Source: JANJTY01 sp038257155
GTDB lineage: Bacteria > Pseudomonadota > Gammaproteobacteria > Xanthomonadales > Xanthomonadaceae
Length of the DNA stretch: 64,000 nt
Assembly (NCBI GenBank): GCA_038257155.1
Contig: JBBSJP010000004.1
Coordinates: forward strand, 62,001-126,000
Reading direction: 5' to 3'
Below are positions 44,894 through 53,922 of this stretch, one piece after another (position 1 is the first letter of the stretch; each line of letters starts with the position of its first letter). Under the pieces are notes generated by a model. It ran no database searches. It was not told where the DNA came from and saw only the letters and a list, made by a program, of their open reading frames with translations. A program made the translations under genes and the position numbers.

Positions 44894-45763
44894 ATGTCCC
44901 AGTACTCAGGCCCAGTCCTGACCTTTGCGTTGGCCAGGGCTCTGCTCGTCGGACGCGCTGCGGGCGAGGCGAGCGTTGCAGGCTCCTTCGATCTGGGCCG
45001 TTCGACCAGCAGCGCACAGCTTCTCGCAGAGGGTTGGCAGTGGAATGGCGTGACCTTCCCCTGGCCCGAGGGCGTGAAGGAACGCAGCCTGTACTTCTGG
45101 GATGGCACTGATTTCGCACCGCTGCAGCGCTATGCAGGCTCGCTGATCAAGCTGGTGCCGACGGAGTGGGGCGCACCGACCTTCGAGATCGACGGCATCA
45201 AGATGCTGCCGACGGCGCAGGTGTCGCCGTATGCCGACGCGCAGCGCAAGGTTGCCCTGGTGCAGCCGCGTGGCAAGCAGGTCCTCGATACCTGCGGCGG
45301 CCTTGGCTATTTCGCGGCGTGGTGTCTGGCTCAGGGTTCCGCTCGGGTGCAGAGCTTCGAGAAGAATGCCAACGTGCTGTGGTTGCGTCGACACAACCCG
45401 TGGTCGCCCGATCCGGACAGCGCCGAAACAGGAGGCCGGTTGCAGCTAACGCATGCGGACGTCGCCGAGAGGATCTCGACGTTGCCGGAGCATGCTTTCG
45501 ACGCCGTGCTGCACGATCCGCCACGCTTCGGTATCGCCGGCGAACTCTATTCGCAGGTGTTCTACGATCAACTGGCTCGGGTGCTGCGCCCGCAGGGACG
45601 CCTGTTCCACTACACCGGTACCCCGAACGCCAAGACCAGCGGCCGCGATGTGCCCGCAGAGGTGATCAAACGCCTTGAGAACGCCGGATTTACCGCAGAG
45701 CGGGCCCTCGATGGCGTGTTCGCGGTCAAGGCCGCACGGCCGGCGCGAAGGGGTAGGGGATAG
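44894..45763 (+). CDS. class I SAM-dependent methyltransferase
   Basis: A 289-residue protein. The second half is a Rossmann methyltransferase: SAM-binding motif I is QVLDTCGGLGYFAAWCLAQG, acidic motif II VQSFEKNANVLWL, and motif IV DAVLHDPPRFGIAG, where DPP(R/Y) is typical of nucleic-acid or amino-group methylation or of spermidine-synthase-like folds. The N-terminal 90 residues hold GWQWNGVTFPWPEGVKERSLYFWDG, a small beta domain, so the substrate may be unusual. The start is the ATG of MSQYSGP; an upstream start cannot be excluded. Substrate unknown. Confidence 0.78.
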   Translation: MSQYSGPVLTFALARALLVGRAAGEASVAGSFDLGRSTSSAQLLAEGWQWNGVTFPWPEGVKERSLYFWDGTDFAPLQRYAGSLIKLVPTEWGAPTFEIDGIKMLPTAQVSPYADAQRKVALVQPRGKQVLDTCGGLGYFAAWCLAQGSARVQSFEKNANVLWLRRHNPWSPDPDSAETGGRLQLTHADVAERISTLPEHAFDAVLHDPPRFGIAGELYSQVFYDQLARVLRPQGRLFHYTGTPNAKTSGRDVPAEVIKRLENAGFTAERALDGVFAVKAARPARRGRG

Positions 45764-46001
45764 GCGAACCAGTTCATGCGCCGCGGTCCCGCGAGGCGCT
45801 CTTTGCAACGATAGAGCTGCTTTTATGGCCGACAAGCGCGCTGCTTTGACAATCGATAGAGCACGTGCTCCTCTTGCTCCGTCCGGGTGGGCGTCGCACA
45901 CTTCACAACGCCAATGCTGAGGGCGAGCAGTATGCGCAGCGAGCTTCACAGCGGGCCGCCGCCGATTCTGTCGGGGATGGCGCCCCGTGCTGGATGTCGC
46001 G

Positions 46002-48668
46002 ATGAAGTCAGTGCCTGACGACATGGGCCAGCGCGACCCACTGTGGCCGATGGCGCGAGAGCATTTCCTGCGCCTGTGCGGGCGACCTGCCGATGAGCGC
46101 GCCGCGGTGATTGCACAACTGCGATCCCGCAATGCGGCCTTGGCTGACTATCTGGCAGGGTTGCTCGACCGCGATGCGCTCGACGCTACCGTCGTGACCG
46201 ATGGAAGTGGTACGCAGGATTCCGAGCCTGACCCCGCAAGCAATCATCTCGCTGGACGCCGCGGCCCCACCGCCGGAAGCTGGCAGCTTGACGCGATCAT
46301 CGGGCGTGGGGGCATGGGCGAAGTGTGGCGGGCGCGGCGAACCACGGGCGACTTCGAACAGGTAGCCGCCGTGAAGCTGCTCAAGCGCGGCATGGATTCG
46401 GATGCAGTACTCGCCCGGTTCCTGCAGGAACGCCGCATCCTCGCGCGGCTGGAGCACGCCAACATCGCGCACCTGCTGGACGGCGGCGTGACCCAGTCGG
46501 GACTGCCCTATTTCGTCATGGAGCTGGTTGAGGGACGGCCGATCAATGAACACGTGCAGGAACATCACCTCGGTCTGCGCGACACATTGCGCCTGTTCAT
46601 CAAGATCTGTGCCGCGGTGGATTTCGCGCACCGCAACCTGGTAGTGCACCGTGACCTCAAGGCGTCCAACATCCTGGTTGATGAAAGTGGCGAGCCGAAG
46701 CTGCTCGATTTCGGTATTGCCAAACTGCTGCGGGCCGAAGACAACACGCTTGCCCTGACCGAAACCGGCACCAATGCGCTGACTCCGGCCTGCGCCGCGC
46801 CCGAACAACTCTATGGCGAGCCAATCACCACCGCCACCGATGTCTTCGCGCTGGGATTGATCCTGTTCCAGCTGATCACCGGTGATCTGCCGGAGCAGCG
46901 TCGACGCAGCAGTATCGAGGCCATGCAAGTGGACCTCGACGCTGACATCAGCCAACGCCCAAGCCAGGTGCTGCGCCGCTTCGAGGACGAGGCCGTGCTG
47001 GCCGAACCTGCGCGCGTACTGGCGCGCGAAGTACAGGGCGACCTCGACGCGATCGTGCTGGTTGCCTTGCGCCGCGATCCGGTACGGCGCTATGCCTCGG
47101 CGGCGGCAATGGCAGAGGACCTCAACCGGTTCCTGGCCGGGCACCCGGTTTCCGCCCGGCCGGATTCGCTTGGTTATCGACTCGGGCGCTTCGTGCGTCG
47201 CCATCGCGCCGCTGTCAGTGCAGCGGTTCTGGCAATCGCTGCACTCTGCATCGGACTGGTCATGGCGCTCTGGCAGGCCCAGGTCGCGCGCGATGCGCTG
47301 AGCAGGCTGGAGATCCAGATGCAGCGCACCGAACAGGAGGCCGAACGGGCCGAATCCGCCAAGGACTTCCTGGTTGACCTGTTCCAGATTGCCAATCCCG
47401 GCAACGTGGACGGCGACGCAACGCGCACCGTTCGCGATGTGCTGCTGTCGGCCGACGCGCGGCTCGAGTCCAGTCTGGCGGACCAGCCGGTGGTTCAGGC
47501 CGAGCTGCGCAGCGCGATTGCGCAGGCCTTGCGCGGCTACGGTGAGCGCGAAGCCAGCCTGCAGCTGGTGAGGAAATCGCTGGATCAGTTGCAGCAGATT
47601 CCCCGGGAAGACAGCGCCGTACTGAACCCTTTGGCCGCCGCCCTGCACCTCCACGGGTCGTTGCTTGTCGACAGCGGCGACCTGGTCGAGGCAGAAGGTC
47701 TTGTCCAGCAGGCCGAGTCGATCTACGAACAGTTTGCCGACTCGCCAGGCAATCGTCAGCGGCGTCGCGCCGTCAACACCAGCCTGGCATTGATCTACAA
47801 CCTGAGCGGGCGCAGTGATGCTGCGCTCGATCTGCGACGCGCCGATCTGGAGGAGCGTAGCGCCGAACTGACGTCCAACCACCCGGAATTGGCTACCTCC
47901 TGGTACAACCTCGGCATCAGCTATCTGCAGGTCGAGCGACACCGCGAAGCACTGGACGCGCTGCAGCGTACCGAGCAGATCATGGCGCCACAGGGTGAGC
48001 TGGCGTCGCCACGACGTGTCTACCTGTGGGCATCGCTTGCCCTGGTGCATGCCAGCCTGGGCGGAGACCGCAACGCAGGCCACTATCTGCGACAGTTGCG
48101 CGAGCTGCTCGACACGCACATGGCCGAGCGTGCCGATCTGCACAGCATCCTGCATCGCACGGATGCCGCAGTGGCCTTGCTGGCCAACCGCTTCGCCGAT
48201 GCACTGGCAGTGGACGCAGGAAGCTGGTCGATTTCTTCCACGGGTACACACCAGCCCGACCTCGCCACCCAGACTGCTCCCAGAATCACCAGTCTGCTGA
48301 TCGCGAAGCACTATGACGAGGCCCTGACGCTTGCCAATCTCGCGGAGGCCGACTCTACCCAGCGGCGCGGTGCAGACCATTACCTGAGCATCCACATGCG
48401 CGCCGCAGCCGCATTCGCTGCCTGGATGCTCGGTCGCGATGCCACGCAACTTGAGCGTTTGCAGCTGGCTGTTGAAAAGCTCGATGAAGCACCCACCAGA
48501 CGTCACGTCGGTCAGGCGGCGGCCTGGCTTTCAGTTGCGCTGCGCGAGCAAGACCCACAGAGCGCAGAAATCTGGGCCGAGCGGGCCGCTCGGGCCCTTG
48601 GCCAGGCCTATGGTGAGCAGCATCCCTGGCGGATGTCGCTGGCAGGAACACGACTCTCTGGTGAGTAG
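46002..48668 (+). CDS. Ser/Thr protein kinase with TPR sensor domain
   Basis: An 888-residue eukaryotic-like kinase. An N-terminal helical stretch of about 85 residues precedes the kinase domain (about 90-360) with GRGGMGEVWRARR, AAVKLLKRGMDSD, VVHRDLKASNILVD and LLDFGIAKLL. A membrane helix follows (VSAAVLAIAALCIGLVMAL, about 405-424), then an outer helical region with TPRs (REASLQLVRKSLDQLQQI, EAEGLVQQAESIYEQFA, REALDALQRTEQIM). Such kinases are often next to an ECF sigma gene; none is here. An ATG is chosen over a GTG 15 nt upstream. Confidence 0.92.
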   Translation: MKSVPDDMGQRDPLWPMAREHFLRLCGRPADERAAVIAQLRSRNAALADYLAGLLDRDALDATVVTDGSGTQDSEPDPASNHLAGRRGPTAGSWQLDAIIGRGGMGEVWRARRTTGDFEQVAAVKLLKRGMDSDAVLARFLQERRILARLEHANIAHLLDGGVTQSGLPYFVMELVEGRPINEHVQEHHLGLRDTLRLFIKICAAVDFAHRNLVVHRDLKASNILVDESGEPKLLDFGIAKLLRAEDNTLALTETGTNALTPACAAPEQLYGEPITTATDVFALGLILFQLITGDLPEQRRRSSIEAMQVDLDADISQRPSQVLRRFEDEAVLAEPARVLAREVQGDLDAIVLVALRRDPVRRYASAAAMAEDLNRFLAGHPVSARPDSLGYRLGRFVRRHRAAVSAAVLAIAALCIGLVMALWQAQVARDALSRLEIQMQRTEQEAERAESAKDFLVDLFQIANPGNVDGDATRTVRDVLLSADARLESSLADQPVVQAELRSAIAQALRGYGEREASLQLVRKSLDQLQQIPREDSAVLNPLAAALHLHGSLLVDSGDLVEAEGLVQQAESIYEQFADSPGNRQRRRAVNTSLALIYNLSGRSDAALDLRRADLEERSAELTSNHPELATSWYNLGISYLQVERHREALDALQRTEQIMAPQGELASPRRVYLWASLALVHASLGGDRNAGHYLRQLRELLDTHMAERADLHSILHRTDAAVALLANRFADALAVDAGSWSISSTGTHQPDLATQTAPRITSLLIAKHYDEALTLANLAEADSTQRRGADHYLSIHMRAAAAFAAWMLGRDATQLERLQLAVEKLDEAPTRRHVGQAAAWLSVALREQDPQSAEIWAERAARALGQAYGEQHPWRMSLAGTRLSGE

Positions 48669-48924
48669 GCCCGGGTCCGTCGGCTGCGACTGGCGTGCCC
48701 CTGAAGCGGCGCGATTGGCCTGGGCGCCCCATCGTCGGTCTCTCGGTGCGGCCGGATGCAGAGCCGAGGAGCTTGCTCACAATTCCATGCTATCGAGTGT
48801 CGCTGGAACACCCTATGCTCAGCGGGTTGGCTTCGGGGGCCGCAATCTGGCTGGTATGGGCGCGACGCCATGACTGCACGATCTACAAACCAGCAACCAT
48901 CGCAGCAGGAAAAGGGGAAACCAT

Positions 48925-49305
48925 ATGAAGACGCGAAATGTACTGACTACAGCGACACTGCTGCTGATGCTCGGCTCAACCGGCGCAGTCGCACAGAAGA
49001 CCGGAGACTGGGTGCTGGCGCAATGGAAGGGCGCGCAGTACTGGTTCCCTGGTGTAGTGGAGAGTCGCTCGGGCGACAGCGTGACGATCATCTATGACGA
49101 CGGCACCCGGGAGACACGCCCGGCAAACCAGGTGAAGCCATACGACTGGCGAGTGGGAACCAGCATCTCCTGCCGCTGGAAGGGTGGGGCCGAGTGGTAT
49201 CCAGGCCGCATCTCAGCCATGAGCACGGATGGCGTCTCGATTACGGTCGAGTATGACGATGGCGATCGCGAGCAGACCGCCACGGGTGCTTGTCGCGCGA
49301 GGTAA
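48925..49305 (+). CDS. secreted protein with two Tudor/SH3-like repeats
   Basis: A 126-residue protein. The signal peptide (TATLLLMLGSTGAVAQ) is followed by two copies of a 50-residue beta-barrel unit: GDWVLAQWKGAQYWFPGVVESRSGDSVTIIYDDGTRE and GTSISCRWKGGAEWYPGRISAMSTDGVSITVEYDDGDRE. The WKG-x2-W(F/Y)PG...YDDG pattern is that of Tudor/agenet-like DUF4537 domains, here exported rather than nuclear. AAAAGGGG precedes the ATG. Ligand unknown. Confidence 0.82.
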   Translation: MKTRNVLTTATLLLMLGSTGAVAQKTGDWVLAQWKGAQYWFPGVVESRSGDSVTIIYDDGTRETRPANQVKPYDWRVGTSISCRWKGGAEWYPGRISAMSTDGVSITVEYDDGDREQTATGACRAR

Positions 49306-49567
49306 GCAGGCGCCAGGTTCGGGGAGTGCCGCCGCGCCCGTGTAGAAGCGCGCGTGAGTGCGTGACTGTCATATTCAGTCACGTCGAAGCGCCGAGGTCT
49401 GCGGTCGCCGACAGGGTCTGCTCTCACAGAACATCCCTTTCTCCACCGCAGCGCATCAGGCCGCCCCACGTTTTATGCGCGAATAAGCGCCCCGATCCGG
49501 GGCGACCTGGACTCCTACAAGGTGGGGGATGCGGTTTCGACGTGTCCGCCGCACCAATCGCCTTGCA

Positions 49568-50002
49568 CTATCTGCCCCACCACCAGGCACACAGCGCGGC
49601 GACGGCGATCATGGCGACATCAAGAGCGCTGTTGGCGTAGCCCGCCAGCACCCAGGCCATCTCCACGCTGAGCAGCTGAACCGATTCGGCAGGCTCCAGG
49701 CCAAGACGTGAGCCCAGGCGGGCGGCGACCAGGAAGTAGTTGGCCAGCCCAATGGCAGCCAGGGTCATGAGCACCGAAATCATGGCTCGGGCGCGGCTGG
49801 GCGGAAAGCCGGCAAGGCGCAGCAGCAGAGCGGCGTCAACAGCCGCAATCAGGGCCAACCAGCCGCACTGCGACTGGGTGATCAAGGCAGCGCCGGTCCA
49901 GCCAGCCGCAAGTCCCAACACCCCCACCACCACGCAGATTGCGGTAAGCACCCAGACGGACAGTGGGATTGCGGTTTGGGCGGTCCTTGCCAATGGCGTC
50001 AC
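49568..50002 (-). CDS. integral membrane protein, unknown function
   Basis: A 144-residue protein with four hydrophobic segments (about residues 14-35, 46-62, 72-94 and 122-141). It starts with GTG (GGACAA upstream); other starts are possible. No motif recognised. Divergent from the sufT promoter region. Confidence 0.55.
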   Translation of the reverse strand: MTPLARTAQTAIPLSVWVLTAICVVVGVLGLAAGWTGAALITQSQCGWLALIAAVDAALLLRLAGFPPSRARAMISVLMTLAAIGLANYFLVAARLGSRLGLEPAESVQLLSVEMAWVLAGYANSALDVAMIAVAALCAWWWGR

Positions 50003-50094
50003 TGCTTGTCCGTTGTCAGATGGGCCGTCATGGTAGCTGGTCGTCGCAAGGGCGGGTGTGTCCTGGGCAGCTACACCGCTGGTGGCCCTCAGGC

Positions 50095-50119
50095 TAGAAT
50101 AACGTACCTAATCGGTACG
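50095..50119 (+). promoter_or_regulatory. sufT promoter -10 and inverted-repeat operator
   Basis: A -10-like TAGAAT (50095-50100) is followed at once by CGTACC-TAATC-GGTACG (50103-50119), a perfect 6-bp inverted repeat with a 5-bp spacer. Its place at the likely start site fits a repressor operator, perhaps of an Rrf2/IscR-type iron-sulfur regulator (inference). Confidence 0.55.
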
Positions 50120-50130
50120 AATTGCACTCC

Positions 50131-50682
50131 ATGTATAGCCGCAGCAGTGAACCGGTACGTTTTGAGCGAGATTGTGAGGTCGTGCTCGTGCCTCAGGGTG
50201 AGCGGGTAACCCTGCCAGCCGGCAGCGCCGGGTATATCACTCAGGCGCTGGGCGGCAGCTTCACCGTGTTCGTGGAGGGAAACCTGTTCCGTATCGACGG
50301 CAAGGACGCCGATGCCATTGGCAAGGAGACGCCCGAGCCGCTTGCTGTGGCCGATGCCGATGACGATGAGGAAATCGAGCGCCTGGCCTGGCAGCAGCTG
50401 CGGACCTGTTTCGATCCGGAGATCCCGGTCGACATCGTCGAGCTGGGACTGGTTTACCGTTGCGACGTGCAGCGACTGGCCGATGGCCAGCGGCAGATTT
50501 CCGTCGACATGACGCTTACCGCGCCGGGTTGCGGCATGGGCGAATTCCTGGTCGAGGATGTGCGCAGCAAGCTGGAGCGCATTCCGACCGTATTGGGCGC
50601 GGACGTCGAACTGGTCTTTGATCCACCCTGGAACCAGAGCATGATGAGTGAAGCCGCACGATTGCAGACCGGAATGATGTAG
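50131..50682 (+). CDS. sufT: SufT, DUF59/MIP18-type Fe-S cluster assembly protein
   Basis: A 183-residue protein of full SufT length. The N-terminal part (VVLVPQGERVTLPAGSAGYITQALGGSFTVFVEGNLFRIDGKDADAIG) is the SufT-specific domain; the C-terminal part is a MIP18/DUF59 domain with TCFDPEIPVDIVELGLVYR and MTLTAPGCGMGEFLVEDVRSKL, including the conserved Cys of APGCGMG. SufT helps mature iron-sulfur proteins. In many relatives it is in the suf operon; here it stands apart from any sufBCDS, with its own promoter and operator-like repeat. The ATG of MYSRSSEP is chosen. Confidence 0.93.
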   Translation: MYSRSSEPVRFERDCEVVLVPQGERVTLPAGSAGYITQALGGSFTVFVEGNLFRIDGKDADAIGKETPEPLAVADADDDEEIERLAWQQLRTCFDPEIPVDIVELGLVYRCDVQRLADGQRQISVDMTLTAPGCGMGEFLVEDVRSKLERIPTVLGADVELVFDPPWNQSMMSEAARLQTGMM

Positions 50683-50714
50683 CGTATGTGCGGTTCAGCC
50701 GGGGAGAGCAGAAC

Positions 50715-51119
50715 ATGCGAAAGAAACTGAAGGTCGTCGTCTGGTCACTTTGCTTTGTCAGCTTTGCATTCAATTTGCTGGCATGGGGGGGCTTGGGGAT
50801 CCATCGCGAATTCGCGCCGCGGGTGCTCGATTCAATGGTCACCCAGGCGCCGATCGCCCTGATCTACATCTATCCAGGACGGAGCATCGTTCGGGCCTTC
50901 GGCCTGCAGGAACGGGCCGAACTCCAGTCTGAACGCTGGTTCGGAGCCGGCTATCCGCGCATGCGCGAGAACCCGGGAGCTGCGGTGGAGACGCTCTTCA
51001 CGCACTGGACTGCAACCGCCAAGCTGAGCTACTACGGCTGCGTGGTCATGCTGCTGGTCGGGCTGTATCTGTCAGCCACCACGCCGCAACCGCTCCGAAC
51101 CTTTGGCGGGCGGCATTAA
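50715..51119 (+). CDS. membrane protein, unknown function, ending at a MITE boundary
   Basis: A 134-residue protein with two clear hydrophobic segments (about residues 5-25 and 103-121) around a polar middle domain (GRSIVRAFGLQERAELQSERWFGAGYPRMREN). GGGGAG precedes the ATG. Lies 32 bp after sufT, so probably co-transcribed. The TAA stop is inside the left terminal repeat of the element at 51116, so the present C terminus may have been set by the insertion. Confidence 0.6.
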   Translation: MRKKLKVVVWSLCFVSFAFNLLAWGGLGIHREFAPRVLDSMVTQAPIALIYIYPGRSIVRAFGLQERAELQSERWFGAGYPRMRENPGAAVETLFTHWTATAKLSYYGCVVMLLVGLYLSATTPQPLRTFGGRH

Positions 51120-51281
51120 CCCGAAGATTTCATGAATGCGCGCGCCCTCGCTAGTCTCTTGTCCGCACAAGGAATTTCCCTCAGTCGGGCGTATGTCCAA
51201 TACGCCGCTCCCTCGGGAAATCCCTTGTGCGAACAACATCCTGCGCGATGATCGTGCGAATTCATGAAATCTTCGGGCTAA
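51116..51281. mobile_element. 166-bp MITE-like element with 22-bp terminal inverted repeats
   Basis: Terminal inverted repeats at 51116-51137 and 51260-51281 (core CCCGAAGATTTCATGAAT) match at 21 of 22 positions. Inside, GCACAAGGAATTTCCC (51165-51180) pairs with 51215-51230 with one mismatch, and GGCGTAT (51188-51194) with ATACGCC (51200-51206), so the whole can fold as a long stem. There is no coding capacity. A clear target duplication is not seen; TAA flanks both core ends. Parent transposon not identified. Confidence 0.8.
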
Positions 51282-51303
51282 AGGCGCCGCAACGCTCCGG
51301 GCT

Positions 51304-51792
51304 TCAGCCGATTGCCTCGAAGCGGTTCGCCGCAACGTTCTTGCGCACCAGTCGCGGGTCCCAGACCCGCCCGTTCATGGCGATGTAGACGCCCGGTGGC
51401 AGACTCTGCACCGCACCCACGGCGGTGCCGATGTTGAATTCGGCATCCGAACCGCGAAAGCGTGCCGGATTGAGCGCGCCGGTGAGGACGATGGTCTTTT
51501 CAGTGATGTCGGCCAGCACCTTGGCGGTGTCGACCATGGTGTCGGTGCCATGCGTGACCAGCACGTGCCGGGCAGGTTGCGCAGCAATGGTCTGGCGCAA
51601 CAGTTCGCGGTCTGCCTGATTGATGTGCAGGCTGTCCTTGCGGATGATCGGGATCACGGTGAACCGGAAGGCTACGCCCAGTTCCTCCAGAATCCGGCCG
51701 ATCTGGGGTTCGCCGACCTGGTAGTCCGACTTGTCGTCAAAATAGATCTTGTCGATCGTGCCGCCGGTGGTGACGATGCAGAGCGATTCCAT
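51304..51792 (-). CDS. single-domain asparaginase-like protein
   Basis: A 162-residue protein with the two catalytic-threonine motifs of type I/II L-asparaginases: VTTGGTIDKIYF at the N terminus and VLVTHGTDTMVDTAKVL near residue 80. Full asparaginases are about 330 residues with a second domain; this one stops after the first, with RFRGSDAEFNIGTAVGAVQSL and GVYIAMNGRVWDP at the end. Short asparaginase-domain proteins of this size occur in other gammaproteobacteria, so it is probably a genuine compact family and not a truncation. Activity unproven. Confidence 0.8.
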   Translation of the reverse strand: MESLCIVTTGGTIDKIYFDDKSDYQVGEPQIGRILEELGVAFRFTVIPIIRKDSLHINQADRELLRQTIAAQPARHVLVTHGTDTMVDTAKVLADITEKTIVLTGALNPARFRGSDAEFNIGTAVGAVQSLPPGVYIAMNGRVWDPRLVRKNVAANRFEAIG

Positions 51793-52135
51793 GGCCGGTC
51801 GCAGAAGCGTGGGGGCGCCGAGTATAGCGGGGCAGGGCGGCAGTGGTCGCTGAGGACGCTGCATCGTCGAGAGCAACTCGGTGGCTGTGGTAACCGGTCC
51901 TGCAACAAGACTGCACGAGTTTGCCTTTTGCCCCGGGCGAGTTCGCCAAATGGGCATCCGCAGGTGGCATGTCTCCGACCGTCTGGATCAATAATTTCAT
52001 GAGCTGATGATCGGTGCTGGCGTTATGCGATTGAATAACCGGCAACCAGCGTGCGCTCGATGTGGGCGCGTGCCGCGGCTCTCCTCGGCGTACGGATGGA
52101 GACCCGGATCCCGCGCAGCAGGCGGTCAGACCGCT
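51793..52135. other. intergenic, 343 bp, nothing recognised
   Basis: This lies between the asparaginase-like gene start and the stop of the phosphoesterase gene. No coding frame or strong hairpin is supported. The asparaginase promoter should lie at its left side. Confidence 0.4.
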
Positions 52136-52945
52136 TCAGGCCGGACCACGATCGAGTGTCAGCTGCACCCGCTCACCGCGCTGGAAGCCTGCCCCGCCCT
52201 GGAAGTCCCAGCGCTCGGCCCAGGCAACGCCGGCCCCGGCCTCGTGCCGGACCAGGTTGACCGCGTTGGGCATGCCGGCGCGCACCCGGTGCGACACCGC
52301 GGTACCGGCCTGCACGCACCAGGCGCGCCGCGCGAGGTCGGGGTAGCGCAAGGACAGCGGCCGGATGAATGGCAGGTGGATATGGCCACCCATCACGATG
52401 TCGGCGCCGGCAGCGACCCAGGCCCGGACTGCCGCGGCGTGGCCGCGCACGAGGTTGTTCTCGTCAGTTTCTGACGGCACGTCCACCGGCTGGTGCGTGA
52501 CGACGATGCGCAACTGGCCCGGGTTCGCCTCGCGCAGGCGCAAGGCCACGCGGTCGAGCTGGCCCGCTGATATCTCACCATGTTTGTGCCGGTAGGCGCG
52601 CGTGGTGTTGACGCCAAGCGCCAGCACTTCCGGCGTATCCAGCACCGGTTCGAGTTCGTCGCCGAACGAACGTCGATACGCCCGGTAGGGCGAGAGCACA
52701 CGCGTCGCCAGGTCGAACAGCGGGATGTCATGGTTGCCCGGCAGCACCAGCCAGGCGGGGATTTCCAGGCGGTCGCAGAAGGCCCGCGCCGCCTCGAACT
52801 GCGCGCGGCGGGCGCGCTGGGTGATATCGCCCGAAAGCACCAACAGGCCGGGCTTATGCAGTCGGGACAGGGCGACCAGGGCCTCCACCACCTCGGGCCG
52901 TTCGGTGCCGAAGTGCGGGTCCGACACCTGCAGCAGCAGGCTCAT
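52136..52945 (-). CDS. calcineurin-like metallophosphoesterase
   Basis: A 269-residue enzyme with all metal-site motifs of the family in order: SDPHFG (DxH), LVLSGDIT (GD), LPGNHDIP (GNHD), VVTHQP and MGGHIHLPF (GHxH). It hydrolyses phosphomono- or diesters; CpdA-like phosphodiesterases and lipid pyrophosphatases are near relatives. Its ATG overlaps by 4 bp the stop of the diacylglycerol-kinase-like gene, so both work together, perhaps in lipid phosphate turnover. Confidence 0.92.
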   Translation of the reverse strand: MSLLLQVSDPHFGTERPEVVEALVALSRLHKPGLLVLSGDITQRARRAQFEAARAFCDRLEIPAWLVLPGNHDIPLFDLATRVLSPYRAYRRSFGDELEPVLDTPEVLALGVNTTRAYRHKHGEISAGQLDRVALRLREANPGQLRIVVTHQPVDVPSETDENNLVRGHAAAVRAWVAAGADIVMGGHIHLPFIRPLSLRYPDLARRAWCVQAGTAVSHRVRAGMPNAVNLVRHEAGAGVAWAERWDFQGGAGFQRGERVQLTLDRGPA

Positions 52946-53922
52946 TCGATTTCCACGCGGTCTTCAAGCCGCGGCATCATCAGCGGCAGGGGCTCGGGCG
53001 ACACGTCGAACACCAGCGGCGAGATCATCCAGAGCACTTCGCCGTCGACCGCCACCTTGATCCGGCGCCGCCCTCGCGGCGAAACCGTGAGCGACTTGAA
53101 CGCGAAGCTTTGCACCCGATCGGCGTCGCCGAGCTTGCCCAGGGCGCCGCGCAAGGCCAAGCCCAGCATCGCCAGCGTGCTGGTCGGGCGGACCATGATG
53201 CCGGCCAGGCGGCCATGCTCCAGCGGCACATCTTCGGCGATGCCGATGCGCTCGAGCTGAAGCCGGTTGTTGCCGACAAACAGGGTGGGCGTGTGCACAA
53301 GTCGGCGGTGCCCGCCCGCATCCATGTCCAGGTGCAGCTGCCGGGCGCCCGACATGAGCGTGCGCAGCCCTGAAAACAGCGCGACCAGGCGGCTGCGGCC
53401 CATCTGCCGCTTGGCAGCCTCGCGATCCTCCAGCAGCTGCGGATAGAGCCCCAGGCTGGCGTTGACCAGAAAGATCCGGCCATTGACCCGGCCCACCTGC
53501 ACCGGCTCCACGCTGGCATGCAGCAATCCGCGCACGGCGCTCTCGATGTCCTGTGAGATGCCGTGCGCGCGGCCAAAATAGTTGAATGTGCCCTGCGGCA
53601 AGACGGCGAACGCACAGCCACTGCCGATCACTGCCTGGGCGACCGCGTTGAGCGTGCCGTCGCCACCTGCAGCCACCACGATGCCCTGCTTCGCCCTGGC
53701 CCGCCGGACCGCCTCGGTAGCTACCTCGCCGATGCGTGCCGGATCAGGGATGCGCAGGAACTCATGCCGACGACCGACCGCGTCGAGCATGCCCGAGATC
53801 GACCCGCAGACCACATCCGAGTCTTGGTGCCCCGAGGCGCCGTTGATGACGATCAGGAGCGGCGCATCGCCGGCAGGCGGTGCGATCGGATGCGGCGGTG
53901 CGGCGGCAGCGGGTGCATTCAT
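52942..53922 (-). CDS. diacylglycerol/sphingosine kinase family protein
   Basis: A 326-residue lipid kinase. PLLIVINGASGHQDSD begins the catalytic domain; the nucleotide-binding GIVVAAGGDGTLNAVAQAV (GGDGT) and FAVLPQGTFNYFGRAHGI motifs are diagnostic of DAGK_cat. The C-terminal half is the usual beta-sandwich (LPLMMPRLEDRVEI at the end). It phosphorylates diacylglycerol or a related lipid at the inner membrane face. First gene of a two-gene operon with the metallophosphoesterase. Confidence 0.92.
   Translation of the reverse strand: MNAPAAAAPPHPIAPPAGDAPLLIVINGASGHQDSDVVCGSISGMLDAVGRRHEFLRIPDPARIGEVATEAVRRARAKQGIVVAAGGDGTLNAVAQAVIGSGCAFAVLPQGTFNYFGRAHGISQDIESAVRGLLHASVEPVQVGRVNGRIFLVNASLGLYPQLLEDREAAKRQMGRSRLVALFSGLRTLMSGARQLHLDMDAGGHRRLVHTPTLFVGNNRLQLERIGIAEDVPLEHGRLAGIMVRPTSTLAMLGLALRGALGKLGDADRVQSFAFKSLTVSPRGRRRIKVAVDGEVLWMISPLVFDVSPEPLPLMMPRLEDRVEIE

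Noticed and set aside
46008..48506. 832-codon open frame on the minus strand opposite the TPR kinase gene
   Set aside because: It is the antisense shadow of a clear kinase gene; its product is low in conserved motifs and has Gln/His/Arg-rich shadow composition.
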